64,000 bases of DNA from Aphidius gifuensis (lineage: Eukaryota > Arthropoda > Insecta > Hymenoptera > Braconidae): the NCBI RefSeq assembly GCF_014905175.1, contig NC_057792.1, positions 11,387,321 to 11,451,320 on the forward strand, in the 5' to 3' direction. This document shows positions 12,241 to 24,347 of the stretch, piece by piece. The translations under genes were made by a program, and so were the position numbers. The notes beneath the pieces were generated by a model that did not search any database, was not told the DNA's origin, and was given only the letters and a program-made list of their open reading frames with translations. Positions within the stretch are counted from its first letter, which is position 1; each line of letters starts with the position of its first letter.

Positions 12241-12699
12241 GGCATCGTAGAAGTCAATTCGATTCATAACTTTTATTTTTATCGTGAAATAACAAAAAGG
12301 CACACGAAAACTGAAAACATAAGTCTCCTACGGAACACTAAAAAGGAATAAAAATAATTGATATCAAGATTTAAAAGATAAGATTCGAGTAAAAAAAAGT
12401 AAAAGTGATCCTAAAAAATTGTGATGATTAAGCCTACAGTGAATATTGTGCGTATTTCGTGTGTGAATTTTTGTTTTTTTGAGCATCACGTGGCCATGGC
12501 ACTGACAAATTTTTTGTTGGGGAAAGTGTATTGAGTCACTTCGTGAAGAGTGAAAAATGCACATCACTACGAGTTGATGATGGAATAATATTTCAAAATT
12601 ATTTTTACAAAACGAAATAATTATCCGTAGTGGAGGAATATCACTTTCATAATGAAGCGATATTTGTTCATTCTCCACGTGACAACATCCAGTTTGGTT

Positions 12700-14275
12700 T
12701 CTTTTGTCAAGACTGCATGGTCGTAGAATTGAAAAATAAAATGATGAGATAGTTGCTGAAGCAACTGTGCCTGCCCTATGGAAGGAATTTTAATTTCTTT
12801 TTTAATATATTGAAATTCGTGACTACAAATTTATTTCATTCTCCATCGTTACAATGATTATTGTTACAACTAAAATTTATTTAATTTTCATTCATTTTGC
12901 TTGTTTCTTCTAATAGGTCATCTTCATGTCCGGAATCGCTTTCTTCTAACTTTTTAAATTCTCTGCTTTCACTTATTTTGTTGTACCATGATTTTAGCCT
13001 GTCAATGTCAAACATTTATTTATGAAATTGTCGAATTCGATTTTATTCATTTAATTTACTTTTTTCCCTCTGTTGAATCAGAATTCAACGTTTTAGTTGT
13101 TGTTGAAGTCATCGTTATATTTTTTTTTTTGCTAAAATAATTTTACCTGCAAATGAATTATTTGGTATATGTAGGATTTCTTGAATTTCTTTAAAATCAA
13201 AATTAATTTTTGGTATATTTTTATTTTCCTTATCGTCTTCGAATTTTATTCAACCTAAAAAATCTTAAGTAAATTCAAAATATAGACCTATTTGTACTCT
13301 CTCTCCACTCTCCTCCGTCCACTACTCACTAGTCTCTCCGTCAACTCAACTCTCATCATCACACACATACACACATACATTATTACAGATGTCACGGAGG
13401 ACCACCAGTATCAATATACTATCGTTATGTATATATGTTACACGCTACAATCTTTTGTGAATAATTTGTAGTTATCCTAATCATATCAAGTCATGAGATT
13501 TTTTTTATGAGACATGCATTTTGACATTTATTTTTATAATTCATCTGAAATAAATATTTTTAGCCGCACATAACTAAGTATTTGTCAATATATTTCAATT
13601 GAATATTATATATTTTGTTTTCAGAATTCTGACTATGAAGTTTAAAAATTAAAGATATAGATATAATCAAGATACAAAATAAATTTTATTTATATTTATT
13701 TTATATTTTTTCTAAATAAAAAGTATAAATATAATTTATATTTTTTCTAAATAAAAAGTATATATATAATTCATATTTGAATTATATTTTTCACAATTAT
13801 AAAGTAAATTAAAAATTTACGTCATTTAAATTTGTAAAAAGATAACTAAAATTTATTTTCGATTTACTTTTTTTGTTGTAAATTTCTGAAAGTAGTATAG
13901 TAACGTCAATAAAAAAATTTTATTTAACTAAACATTAGTCAGTTAAGCGTTTCAGCTGCACATATATAACAAATAATTTTTATTATTAGTAATTATAATC
14001 ATTAGTAAATATTTTATTGCAAATAACCAAATATTTGCCATTATATTACAAATAAAAAATAATATATATTTATTTTTTGCAATTTTAACTATAAAATTTG
14101 AAGATTAAAGATTTTAATGTAGTTAACTCGAAGAAGATTTTATGAAAAAATGTATTTAAATACAAAATAAATTCAATTTATATCTTTCTAGTTAAATTTA
14201 CTTTATATTTTTGAAAAATATAATTCAAATATAAATTATATTTACTTTATATATAGAAAAAAATTAGTGTTGCTC
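12700..14275. other. Gene-free AT-rich stretch with pyrimidine tract
   Basis: Nothing coding was seen. Around 13297-13380 a CT-rich tract (CTCTCTCCACTCTCC) and CA-type dinucleotides stand out. Near 13690-13770 the short unit TTTTTTCTAAATAAAAAGTA occurs twice. Confidence 0.45.
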
Positions 14276-14279
14276 ACAA

Positions 14280-15920
14280 TTTAATTTTTACGATCAATTC
14301 CTTAGCTACTGCTTTTTCTTAGTATTTTAATTTATCAAAATAAATCATATTGATATTATTTGTCAAATAAATAAATCAAAATACCAAGGAAAAGCCGCAG
14401 CTAAGAAAAAATGGAGTTAACGAATTGATGCAGCTTACTTTTTAGTTTCTTTGGCTGCATTAATTCCTTAGCTCTATTTTTTCCGTGGCCACTGCTGATC
14501 TTTGGTTATTATTAATTTTTTAAAATAAATTACATGTATTTTATTTGTTAAACGAGCCCATTGGCGCGCTACGCGCGCCTGTATCAATGATTTCGAAAAT
14601 GTTTATTGTTTATTATTGTTATAAACAAATGCATCAGTAGAAATCCACAAAAAAATATATCTTACTCCTTCATAATGTCCTTCATTGAATCAATTTTTTA
14701 TAAATCCTGTGCAACAAATATTTATTGTAAAGAAAATTGTTTAAACTTTAAAAAAATTTCAACTTTATAATTTTCCACTGGTCTTTTTATTGTCAATATT
14801 TTTTTTTACAATAAATATTTGTTACACAGTATTTATAAAAAATCCGATGAATAACGGACATTATGAAAAAACAAAATATATTTTCTTTTTGAAATTCTAC
14901 TGATGCATTTTTTTATAACAATAATAAACAATCGGTAACATATACGGACTTGTGATCGACCGCGCGACACTTCAGATGTTTATTGTTATTATTGTTGTAA
15001 AAAAATGCATCAGTAGAATTTGAAAAAAAAAAAAAATTATGCTTCTCAAAGATGTCCTTTATTTAATGGATTTTTTAGGAATACTGTGCAACAAATATTT
15101 AATGTAAAAAAATTGTGTAAACTTTTAAAAAATTTCAACTTTATAATTTTCCACTGGTCTTTTTATTTTCAATATTTTTTTTTACAATAAATATTTGTTG
15201 CACAGTATTTCTAAAAAATCCGATGAATAAAAGACATTATGAAGAAGTAAAATATACTTTTTTGTGGATTTCTACTGATGCATTTGTTTATAACTGTCTA
15301 TCAAGCGCTCGTATATGTTACCGATTTAGTTCTTTGAAGATCACTTTTTGTTTATTTGATTTATTCCGTTAGCAACAAAAAAACAAACTATGTTTCACTC
15401 ACTCTTTTTTTTTTTTTTTGTTGCTAACGAAATAAATAAAAAAATAATAGAAAAAGACAATGACCAATCAAATGTCCGGAAGATCGATGACAACTGTCTT
15501 TTTTATATAAGGAATAAATTGATTAAAACCAAAGAAAAGCAGTAGCTAACGAAAAGACGGAGCTAAAAAATTGATGTTGCTTACCATTTAATTTTTTTGG
15601 CTGCATCAACTTCTTAGCTTTATCTTTTTCTTAGCTACTGCTGTTCCTTGGTTTTTATTCATTCATTTAACAAATAATATACATGTAATTTATTTTGAAA
15701 AATTAAACAAGTATAAATTTATTGATTCATAATTAATAATTGTATTCTATACAAAATATATATCAGAAGGAAAAGCAGTAGCTAAGGAAAAAATGAAACT
15801 AAAGTATTGATATTGCTTACCATTTATTTTTTTTGGCTGCATTAATTCCTTAGCTTCATCTTTCTCTTAGCTACTGCTTTTCTCTGGTATTTCAACAAAT
15901 GAAATTGATGCAATAATTTA
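14280..15920. repeat. Nested palindromic repeats (TTCCTTAGCTACTGC family)
   Basis: Two tandem units (about 14607-14940 and 14985-15300) are each inverted repeats: one end reads TGCATCAGTAGAA and the other TTCTACTGATGCA, with ACAATAAATATTTGTTGCACAG in the arms. Around them, CTTAGCTACTGCTTTT-type motifs occur at least six times in both orientations (14300-14410, 14460, 15540-15660, 15770-15885). This looks like nested foldback MITEs. A GC-rich palindrome GGCGCGCTACGCGCGCC sits at about 14556-14572. Confidence 0.65.
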
Positions 15921-15980
15921 AAATACCAAGTCGCCAAAGAAATTAAATGACAAGCGTTATCAATTCCAATTATTATCGTT

Positions 15981-16763
15981 ATCATAACAAAAAAAAAAAC
16001 CTAGTTTTTTTTACAAAAAGGAGCGTCAAGTATTCGAAATCGTTTAGCTATTTTAGTTTTTTAATACAAAAAGATGTGGTACCAAAAAAAGTCAAGAATT
16101 AAATATATTTTCAATGCATATAATTAAGTCTTAACTGTTGACAAAATTTTAAACTTGACCCCACCTGGTTCAATGTATATTATACATATATAAATATGAA
16201 ATTTAAATTTATTTATTTATTTATTCACTTATTTATGGACAGTTCCAACAGATTACTCCATTAACAGGTTACTAGTAGCTGATAAACAATTTGTAAAAAT
16301 TAGACATATTAAAAATTAATTAGATTATTTGTTGACTAATATATATTTTTTCTTTTTTGTTACTTTTTTTTTTTTTTTTTTTTCAAAAAATACTTATAAA
16401 TTAAAAACTAAATTTTAAAAAATGCCTATAAATTACAAATTTACTTGATGATAAATTACATTGATAATCAGTCAATAACAAATTCATTAATTACAATTAA
16501 AATTGGTGAGAAAAAGTAATATGCTGAAGTGAGGTATCTAGATGTATTTCCTGTTAATTAGATAATTGGGAAAAAAGGTGGGGTCAAGTTTAAAATTTTG
16601 TCAACAGTTAAGACTTAATTATATGCATTGAAAATAGATTTAATTCTTGACTTTTTTTGGTCCAACATCTTTTTGTATTAAAAAAATAAAATAGCTAAAC
16701 GATTTCGAATACTTGACGCTTCTTTTTGTAAAAAAAACTATGTTTTTTTTTTTGTTATGATAT
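15981..16763. repeat. Long hairpin element, copy B, with enlarged loop
   Basis: The same arms as at 1315-1726 are present (left about 15981-16180, right about 16573-16763), but the loop is expanded to roughly 390 bp by AT-rich sequence containing TTTATTTATTTATTTA. Either the loop was invaded or copy A lost it. Confidence 0.75.
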
Positions 16764-17173
16764 CACATCTTTTTGTAAAGTTTTAATAAGAATATATTTT
16801 TTTTTAAACGTTGACGAATTAATTTATTATTTATTCTCTTGAAGTTTTATGAGGAGGGTAATCTGTGACGTCACATTGTCACAGTTTTAGTGCCAGTTGA
16901 AGCTTGCGGAGTGTAGCAATCGGAGCAAACCAGTGCATATTATCACCAGTAACGTCGCTAGTAAGTCGATTGCACAAAGTTACATGTTGTTTTTGTTTAT
17001 TTTTTTTCCATCAAGTTCAATGAGTTTTTTTTTTTTTTCTTGCGTTTATATACATATATACAATTTATTATAGTTGAATAAATTCATTGATTAATTTTGA
17101 TTTTTAAGTTTAAATTATTTTTTTAATTGTCAATTCATAATTATTTCAATTTTCTGTTAAAATGTAGGCTAAA

Positions 17174-18136
17174 CCCTGGTGAAAATATTTCTCCACGATT
17201 TTTCCTGAATTTCTCCGCAATAACTCCGAATTTCTCCGCATATACTCCGAATTTCTCCGCAATTAATCCGAATTCATCCCAAATTCACCCATGTGAAGAA
17301 ATGAGTGGAGAAAAATATCAAATTTTTTTTCGAACTTTCTCCGAATCGACTTGGGTGGAGAAACGTTCGGAAATATTTTTCCACGATGACAATACGCGGA
17401 AAAACATGCGAAAAAAATAATTTCACCGCGGAGAAATTTTTTACGAATTTTCTCTGAATCGACTGGGGTGGAGAAACGTTCAGAAATATTTCTCCGCGAT
17501 AAAAAAACGCGGAGAAACGTGTAAAAAAAAGTTTTACCACAGAGAAATTCTTCCGAAATCAGCGACGAGGAGAAATTTTTCTACCCATTTCCTCACATTT
17601 ATTAATTTGGTGAAACGATCACGGGAGTTTTGTAGACCAAGTACCTGTGGTATATCAACTTTTTTGGAAAAAAGTGTCTTCGAATTTTTATTTTTTAAAA
17701 AAAAAATAAACATCATTATGCTTTGCATTATGTAACAATTAATAATTAGTCATTTTTTTTTGGCAAAATTAAAAATTAAAAAAGTTAGAAAAAAATTAAA
17801 CAAATGGTGGAGAAAGTTAGAGAAAGGGTGGAGAGATTTGTCCGCCATTTCTCCAACCGTGTGAAAAAAGAATTATACTGCTGACAAATTTTTTCTAAAA
17901 TCAACGATGACGAGAAATTTTTTCGCCGTTTCTCCGAATCAACTTTGTTAAGGGAACCTTCGGAAATATTTTTCCGCGGAAAAAACACACGCGGAGAAAC
18001 ATGTGGAAAAAATAATTTCCCCGCAGAAAAATCCTTCCGAAATCAACGAGGAGGAGAAAAATTTTTCCACTCATTTCTCCGCATAGGTCAATTTGGGAGA
18101 AATTCGGAAAAATTCGGAGAAATATTTCCACCAGGG
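17174..18136. mobile_element. Terminal-inverted-repeat element inserted in copy B
   Basis: Comparison with copy A (near 2134) shows the empty site, so the boundaries are firm. Ends are inverted (CCCTGGTGGAAATATTTCTCC, with one missing G in the left copy), and the flank is compatible with a 2 bp AA target duplication. The interior has short tandem repeats (GAATTTCTCCGCA, 17206-17270) and three diverged units of about 115 bp (17341, 17456, 17936) rich in CGGAGAAAC and its complement. It encodes nothing. A non-autonomous foldback-type DNA element; superfamily unknown. Confidence 0.8.
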
Positions 18137-18189
18137 AATGTTAACGATTTATTGATGTAACATCTGGAAAATCTAAATTTCGTATTTTT

Positions 18190-19220
18190 ATCATCACAAT
18201 CATCATCATCTTGATTTTTAGGACAGTTGAATGTTGAGTTTGAAGATAGTTGTAAATGAATACTGTTATTAATGTTTTGATTTCCTTCTAAATAATAATA
18301 TGAGTCTGAATCTGTTGTTATTTTTTTTTTTTGACCAATACATTTAACGAGTTAGACGTAAAAGTAATATTTGTATTATAGTAAGAGTTTTACTGTGAAA
18401 ACTATCGTCAATTTTACCATTTGAATTATCCAAATAATCTTTTGAAGATTAATTACTTTCAGAAACATCACTAAACATACTTATTTGCATCAGTGATGCA
18501 GTTAAAATTTGTGAAACAGCGATTGCTAAACAATCACCAATGTCATTGTGAATATTTCAATCCATTGTAAATTTATTATTGTTAATTCCGTTTTCATTAA
18601 TTTTATCAATATCTGTTGTTGATGTTTCTAAAATAAAATGGTCTTGATGTGTTCATAATTGTTGCATCCTTAAAATTAGTCGTTCAATTGATGAACGAAT
18701 TAATACCATTTGATTGTGACATATTTAAAAACGCATCAAGACTTTCTTGACCATTTGATAATAACAATGCTATAAATAACGTGCCTGACACTGATGGTCT
18801 CAACATTGCTGACACATGTTCTTTGTATTTTTGATTCTTATTATCAGTTTCATGATTTATTTTTGTTGATGACTCTTGTTGATAATTTAATTTCTAAACA
18901 TCATTACTTGTTGGTAAGCTATATCCACTATTAATTCCGAACTCATTCTTCCATTTTTTTTTTCGGTCTCGTAAAAGTTCTTTTATCAATTGTTTTTGTT
19001 GTATCATTCGACAAATCATTAAGTGAACTTACTGATAAATCTTTTCTTTACCAAGCTTGAAGATCTTCGACATTTGATGATATTTTGTCACTCACTGACA
19101 GCATCCATCTTTCATTGTCATCAAAATTAACATGTGATAAATCAATCATACTATCGAAAAATTCGTTGATAATGATGTCTTGGGCATCATTGTTTTAAAT
19201 ATTATTCACTTTATCTGACA
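18190..19220 (-). pseudogene. Degenerate Ser/Asn-rich ORF of the large repeat, copy B
   Basis: The minus strand shows coding-like runs in shifting frames: NDAQDIIINEFF near the start, VEDLQAW, KKKWKNEFGINSG, SAMLRPSVSGTLF and DCLAIAVSQILTASL, separated by stops. The same runs occur in copy A. No known domain was recognised. The presumed start is about 19219 (MSDK) with an early stop shared with copy A, which may mean the true start is elsewhere. Confidence 0.45.
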
Positions 19221-19862
19221 TTTCATTATTATTAATATTTATTACTCAAACTTACAGAATAGTTGTGCATCAACCATCACAAAAAGATGAACAAGTCAAA
19301 AATAGTATTTAAAAAATATGTTAGCTTTTTTGCTCTATAGACAGATGCTTCTGGCAGCTGATTCAGATATTCAAAAATAAATCCTTTTACATATAACTTA
19401 ATATAAAAAAAAAACTCATTAAACTTGATGAAAAGGAAAATAAACAATAACAACAAAATGTGACTTGGAATTATAGCAACGACTATTGCGATATTTAATA
19501 CTGTAGCACGATCGATGCGACATTGAATACTGTACTGATATAAATAAAGGCTCTTTCACACCATTCTACTATTATTGCTCAATTTTATTTTATAAGGTTG
19601 TCGAATTGCTCTGAACTTGGAAGCCATAATGCTTTGATATAAAATTTTGTTCTATAAAGTTTGTCAGAGTGCCCTAACTTTTTAAAGAAATTCAAGAAAA
19701 AACGCAATTTCTGAAAATGATTTTGAAGTTTAAAAAAAAAGTATACATCTAAAATATCTGTTTTTTTTCTATAAAAAAGTGTGATATTGATTTAATAAAA
19801 TGTTTAGAGGACATAGTATATTTATCTGATCTGATATTTTAAAATAATTTCCCAAGGAATTG

Positions 19863-19888
19863 GAGGGTTAGGGTTAGGGTTAGGGTTA
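19863..19888 (+). repeat. TTAGGG short run
   Basis: GGGTTA repeats occur about four times in tandem. Copy A has only two. This is an internal part of the repeat unit, not a telomere. Confidence 0.7.
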
Positions 19889-20029
19889 TGCCGATAATAT
19901 ATAGGCACGGTAGTTAATCTCGTTTCTCCCACTTTTTTTTTTTTCTCATACTTGACGCGAGGCACTGCCGTGCCTCTTGATTTTAAATTACAGCAACACG
20001 CCGAAGATGTTTACACATATTCCGCGAGT

Positions 20030-20525
20030 CTAGATGGTTCACAAATTTTTTTTTTTTTTGAATCTTTTTATTTTATACATTTTTTTAATAACGGTACCTC
20101 AATCAATCCATGATATTTATTTGCAGCTTCTCCAAAAAATATACATCTTATTTTGTCCTGATTTTTTCCTATATTTATCATATTTTTCTTTAGATTCAGT
20201 TATTTTTCCTTCATATTTACTGATATTTTCCCATATTTATCGTTTTTTTCTCTATATTCAGTGATTTTTCTATATTTTCCTTTATACTTGCTGATATTTT
20301 TCATATTTATCGTATTAAGATTAAAGGATTTAGAAATTTTTTGAAGGGTCGGGGGGGGGGGGGGCTTTTATATTTACTGATGATTTTCCCATGATGATCG
20401 TATTTTTCTATATATTTAGTAACTTTTCGTTCATATTTACTGATATTTCCCATATTTATCGTTTTTTTCTTCATACTCAGTAATTTTTCCTTGATATTTT
20501 CCTATATTTTTCTATATTTTCCTTT
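20030..20525. repeat. Pyrimidine-rich degenerate tandem repeat with G run
   Basis: Degenerate units of TATTTACTGATATTTTCCCATATTTATCG type repeat on both sides of a run of 14 G residues (20351-20364). Strand asymmetry is strong: nearly all C/T on the plus strand. No gene; the ORF at 20034-20264 is low-complexity. Confidence 0.6.
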
Positions 20526-20984
20526 ACATTTCTTGATTGAAATGTGTTTTTTATTTCGACAGATAAAGAAAATTTTTTCTATTTTTATGAATACGAAAAA
20601 TTTATGATTTTTTTGGTAGTTATTGCGAGCAAGCGTTTTGGAAAAAATTGGCTCGAGGTCGAATCAAAGTCAATTGACATCATCTTTTGGCGTCGATTTG
20701 AGCTTCAGTTTTAACGTCGATTGGAACTCCATATTCGAAAATCGAGATCTATTCGACATCGAATAAATACTAGATTACAACCTAGGTGGCCTTATATTAT
20801 CAGTAATTATACAAGGCCAGTTCTGGACCAGTAGACGAGGGATAAAGAGGCAGGGAACTGAATTCACGAAACTTCCGAATGACGTCATGTCGTCATCGAA
20901 CATTCTAGAAAGTTCTTAATCAAACTTTCTAGAACATTCGATGATGACGTCACTGGTTCTAGATCGTTAGACGATGACGTCACC

Positions 20985-21165
20985 AATTCAGAATATTCTC
21001 ATACAATTCAGAACATTTTAGAACAATTCAGAACATTTTTAAACAATTAAGAACAATTTAAAACATCTTAGAACAATTTAAAAAATTTTAAAACAATTCA
21101 GAACATTGGAGAACAATTTAGAACAATTTGAAATATTTTAAAACAATTTAGAATATGAATATTCA
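20985..21165. repeat. AATTCAGAACATTTTA short tandem repeat
   Basis: About ten degenerate units of ACAATTCAGAACATTTTAGA type, inside the left arm side of the 2 kb element. Confidence 0.65.
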
Positions 21166-21279
21166 AAAGTGAGTGATGTTTTAGTTTGTATATTTGGAAT
21201 TGCGAAAAATGGTGAACCTGCTGATGAGACAAAATAGTTTCAACGAAAGATCAAGTAATTCTACTAACAACTGACTTAA

Positions 21280-21720
21280 ATAATCAGCCTTGGTAAGGGA
21301 ATGTCTGGAGAAATTGAACTTACCAGCATCGCGAAACAAGGTCAAACCCATAAAAATGGGTACCGGAGCACTCGGGAATCCAGGGTAATGAGATGGCCGA
21401 TGAACTGGCTCGTGGAGGTTCAGCAATGAGACTCTATGGGCCGTGACCAATCGTAGGGGTTGCGGATCGCTTTGTTAAGACAGAAATTCGTGCCTATCAA
21501 CACAGGGTACATAGGAAACTTTGGAGAGAGGAGCCCAAGGCGAGGCAAACTCACGGTTTTCTGGGTGAACCTGATCGTAAGGTAGCTAGGCAGCTACGAA
21601 ATATGATTAGGTGTCAGGTGAGGTAGTACGGGACACTGTAGACTCAGGGCACATCTGGAAAAGATAGGACTAGTGCGGAATGACACCTGTTCTGTACATA
21701 GAAAAATCAGAGACGATTGA
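21280..21720 (+). pseudogene. Non-LTR retrotransposon fragment (RNase H and downstream)
   Basis: The plus strand shows the C-terminal RNase H part of an insect LINE polyprotein, with GNEMADELARGGS (about 21390-21430) carrying the usual Asp of the last catalytic motif, then downstream runs such as AYQHRVHRKLW and PKARQTHGFLGEP. Frames are broken by stops. The reverse transcriptase and endonuclease are absent, so this is a short truncated relic of the I/R1/Jockey type. Confidence 0.6.
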
Positions 21721-21905
21721 CTGTTATGGCTAGAAAATACTTCGAGTGTTTTTACATCCAAATCTTTTTTCAAAATTCATGTTTTCCTAAAATAAATGTA
21801 AATTTTCATAGAAATCTTTAAATTTCTCCACTCGTTATTTATAGGCAGGAAGTGATGAGAAAAATTGTGAAAAAACTTCAGATTCACCACAGCTATACTT
21901 TTCGA

Positions 21906-22442
21906 TTAATCTGAAAAGAATGAAATTTGATCATAAATCAAATGGAATTTTTTTTTCAAAATACTATTTCTCAATATATACCATATTATGAACTTACTTT
22001 GCCGTAAGCTATTGCTTTGAATGTAAAACATTTTTCTTAGCACAGAGTGTGCGTTAATGATATTATTCATATATTTATGTTTTTTACAGGGAAATATTTT
22101 CAAATTTTTTGAAGCTAGACAACCCATATCATATAGATCAATGACTGGTTTGAAATAATTGATTATTTCTTCTATCCTTTTTTTCTTCTCATATCCCTCT
22201 ACATATATGTATTCAGCTGAATCCAAGATTTGATTCAATTTATGATGTATTTTTTTGTATGGTACGTTACCATCTTGCCAAATTAGACCATGGAAGTTTC
22301 GTGTTAACCAATTATTCATTGTTTTAAATTGTTGTGGAATACTGGACCATAGTCTAGGTGAACTTATAAGTATATGATAAATTATATTATTTTGTAGAGA
22401 AACACTTGCAAAGTCGATAACAATGAGCCCACTAGGTAGTTG
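21906..22442 (-). pseudogene. Conserved insect mobile-element protein fragment (VYVKG type)
   Basis: The open part is 138 codons from 22319; the coding-like frame extends upstream to about 22442 (VIDFASV). Hallmarks are WLTRNFHGLIWQDG, VPYKKI, IYVEGYEKKK, DLYDMGC and CKKHKY, in the order seen in uncharacterised proteins multiplied in ant, wasp and aphid genomes. A second copy lies at 24960-25455. The early Asp and Cys/His residues would fit a nuclease-like fold, but that is speculative. It lies antisense inside the 2 kb inverted-repeat element. Confidence 0.5.
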
Positions 22443-23199
22443 GACACCTTAAATGTCAACGATCACTGCCAATTATTTTTTTTTGATGTGACCGACATGT
22501 AAGAACGTTCGAAAAATTTCTAGAATATTCGAGAACCTTCCAGAATTTTCGATGACGTCATTTGAAAGTTTCAAGAAGTCCACTTATTCCCGCATCGAAT
22601 GGTCTAGAATTGATGCCGTCGACGTCTAACGTTCTACAACCAGTGACGTCAACATCAAATGTTCTAGAAAGATCGATGACGTCATCAATTCTAGAAAGTT
22701 CTAAAACTTTTCAGAATATTTGAGAACTTTCTAAAATATTCGATGACGTCCATTGGAAGTTTCGCGAATTCAGTCCCCTGCCCCGTCTTTTCCGTTCCCT
22801 GCTCCCTTAATCTCCTCGTCTACCGGTCCAGAACCAGCCCTGTATACTCACTATTATCAGTCCACCAATCGCAGCAATATATATCTCATAATCGAAGAAT
22901 AAGGTGCCAATATAATGTAGGATTTCATATATGGAATGCCTCTATCGAGAACATTCAGTGCCAACCAAAGATTTATAATGCTGAAAGTTGATGGAAATTT
23001 TCCCAAAGTTACCTAGTTAACAATTCAAAATAAAAGTGAAAAAACTTCAGTACCAAGATGAAAGATTGGCTGACCGACGGGCAAAAAATGGTTGATACAC
23101 AATGGTTGATAAAAATAATAATAATAAAGGAGACGTTCCGCTCAGTAACTTTGTAAATTTAAAAAACGAATGATTTAATGAAAAAAAATAAAGTTTCAC

Positions 23200-23468
23200 C
23201 TTCCAATTGTTCCAAGACTTCCATGTTTTTTGTCAAGTGAACAGTAGTCCACTGACTTCGTTGTATACAGTAAATTATCATGATGATAAAGTGGGGGCAA
23301 TCGGCCCAATTTTGGTCGAACCTCAGCAGCAGTAGAGTATTTTTTGAATATTCTCGTACCAGCAGCACCAGGACCTTTGGAGTCTAAGCCTCGCCAGCAT
23401 GTTCTAACACTGCATGAACCAGATACGCCGTGACATTTGCATTCAAGACTCAGTGACTGCTCAACAGT
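23200..23468 (-). CDS. Wnt11: Wnt11, internal exon (CHGVSGSC exon)
   Basis: Wnt proteins are secreted, lipid-modified ligands for Frizzled receptors. This 269 bp exon follows an acceptor (ATTACAG) and ends at a GT donor in phase 2. It encodes the family hallmark CKCHGVSGSCSVRTCW, with the Ser that Porcupine acylates, and ends GTIGR as expected just before the Cys-rich C-terminal domain. Wnt11 rather than another Wnt is indicated by its neighbours: exon borders fall where vertebrate WNT11 exons do. The frame is open and intact. The last exon with the remaining cysteines was not found within 1-23199. Confidence 0.93.
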
Positions 23469-23540
23469 CTGTAATTGACAAACAATAATCATAATCTCTT
23501 GTTTCAAATAAAATAAATGTCTGTGTTTCGTTGTACATAC

Positions 23541-23893
23541 TCTTCGACCGGCACGACTATTATGCATGTCCACGGTATGTAAAAATCTTCCAGTAGCACC
23601 TAAGCTTGATGAACTTGAACTTTGTAAGAACATTTTGGTAATTCGAGATGCTGATTTAACATCATCTCCACAACCACCCCATTTAAATAAGCTTTTTGCA
23701 GCGCTGGCATCTAATAAAGCACTGTTTGTTCTCAATAAACTCAGAGATGTATGTGGTATTATTAATGGTGGTACTCTTCGAGGTGGGGTCGCGCAAGAAC
23801 AAATGGCCAAATTCCCCAATGCACAAGCACGTGCTAATCTCCAAATAGCAGCAGCTGCTGACATTGCGTGGACAAATGCTCGTTCCCTTGTAC
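23541..23893 (-). CDS. Wnt11: Wnt11, internal exon (TRERAFVHA exon)
   Basis: This 353 bp exon starts after CTAACAG (phase 1, completing a Gly) and ends at donor GTATGT in phase 0, 72 bp before the next exon. It encodes TRERAFVHAMSAAA, ARACALGNL, a CSC, the usual WGGCGDDV and HNSRAGRR. Relative to vertebrate WNT11 there is extra sequence between CSC and WGGC (around PPLIIPHTS) and a poly-Ser stretch after KMFLQ. Overlapping ORFs on the other strand are shadows. Confidence 0.93.
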
Positions 23894-24347
23894 CTGTTAG
23901 GTACATAAAAATGATAATAATAATAATAATAATAGTTCTGCAATTTGTATTGACATCATAGAAAAAATATTCATCAAAAGTCTTTTTGTGTTCTAGATCC
24001 AAGTTGTATAGAAAATTAATCATATCATTATTATTTTGTTATCGTTGCCGTAATATCAGCGTTGCCAATTATACAACCACGATTTAAAGGTACGACGCCA
24101 CGTACAATCATGCCCCTCCGTGATATCATGATATTAATAATATCGTTAATTGTTCAATTATTTTGTCTTTTCTATTGTTAGAATTTTTCTTTTGAAAATT
24201 TATTATAAAATATAGAAAAATACCTCTCAATCAATTCTCGTAAGCAAACGAAGATTAAATTACATTTCAGAACTGCAATTCGATGTTACGTTTCAAACAA
24301 AGATTACATTGACTCTTAGATGATAAATAAAAACATTGATTTATAGG

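Larger units (their letters stand above)
15981..19985. repeat. Dispersed large repeat, copy B
   Basis: Direct copy of 1315-4125, longer because of the enlarged hairpin loop and a clean 963 bp insertion at 17174-18136. It ends with a TTAGGG-like run, ATAGGCACGG, and the GAGGCAC/GTGCCTC stem-loop followed by TTGATTTTA. Confidence 0.75.
20812..22842. mobile_element. 2 kb terminal-inverted-repeat element with captured fragments
   Basis: Both ends carry GGTTCTGGACC-type inverted repeats (left CAAGGCCAGTTCTGGACC, right complement CAGGGCTGGTTCTGGACC), with further matching of the arms inward (GAATTCACGAAACTTCC against GGAAGTTTCGCGAATTC), about 130 bp in all. The flanks read TATA on each side, a likely target duplication. 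The arms also hold smaller hairpins of TTCTAGAACATTCGATGATGACGTCA type. The interior holds a LINE RNase H fragment and an unrelated minus-strand coding fragment, so it is either a carrier of foreign pieces or a target of nested insertions. Confidence 0.7.

Noticed and set aside
12364..12678. Minus-strand ORF with CQCHGHV, considered as the missing Wnt11 C-terminal exon
   Set aside because: The Cys pattern does not fit the Wnt C-terminus and there are no matching splice sites.
14540..14585. Helitron end candidate at the GGCGCGCTACGCGCGCC palindrome
   Set aside because: No CTRR at the correct spacing on either strand.
17127..18160. Several overlapping ORFs of 60-97 codons
   Set aside because: They are readings of the GGAGAAA-type tandem repeats of a non-coding inverted-repeat element.
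23566..23961. Plus-strand ORF of 131 codons
   Set aside because: Antisense shadow of the Wnt11 exon 23541-23893.
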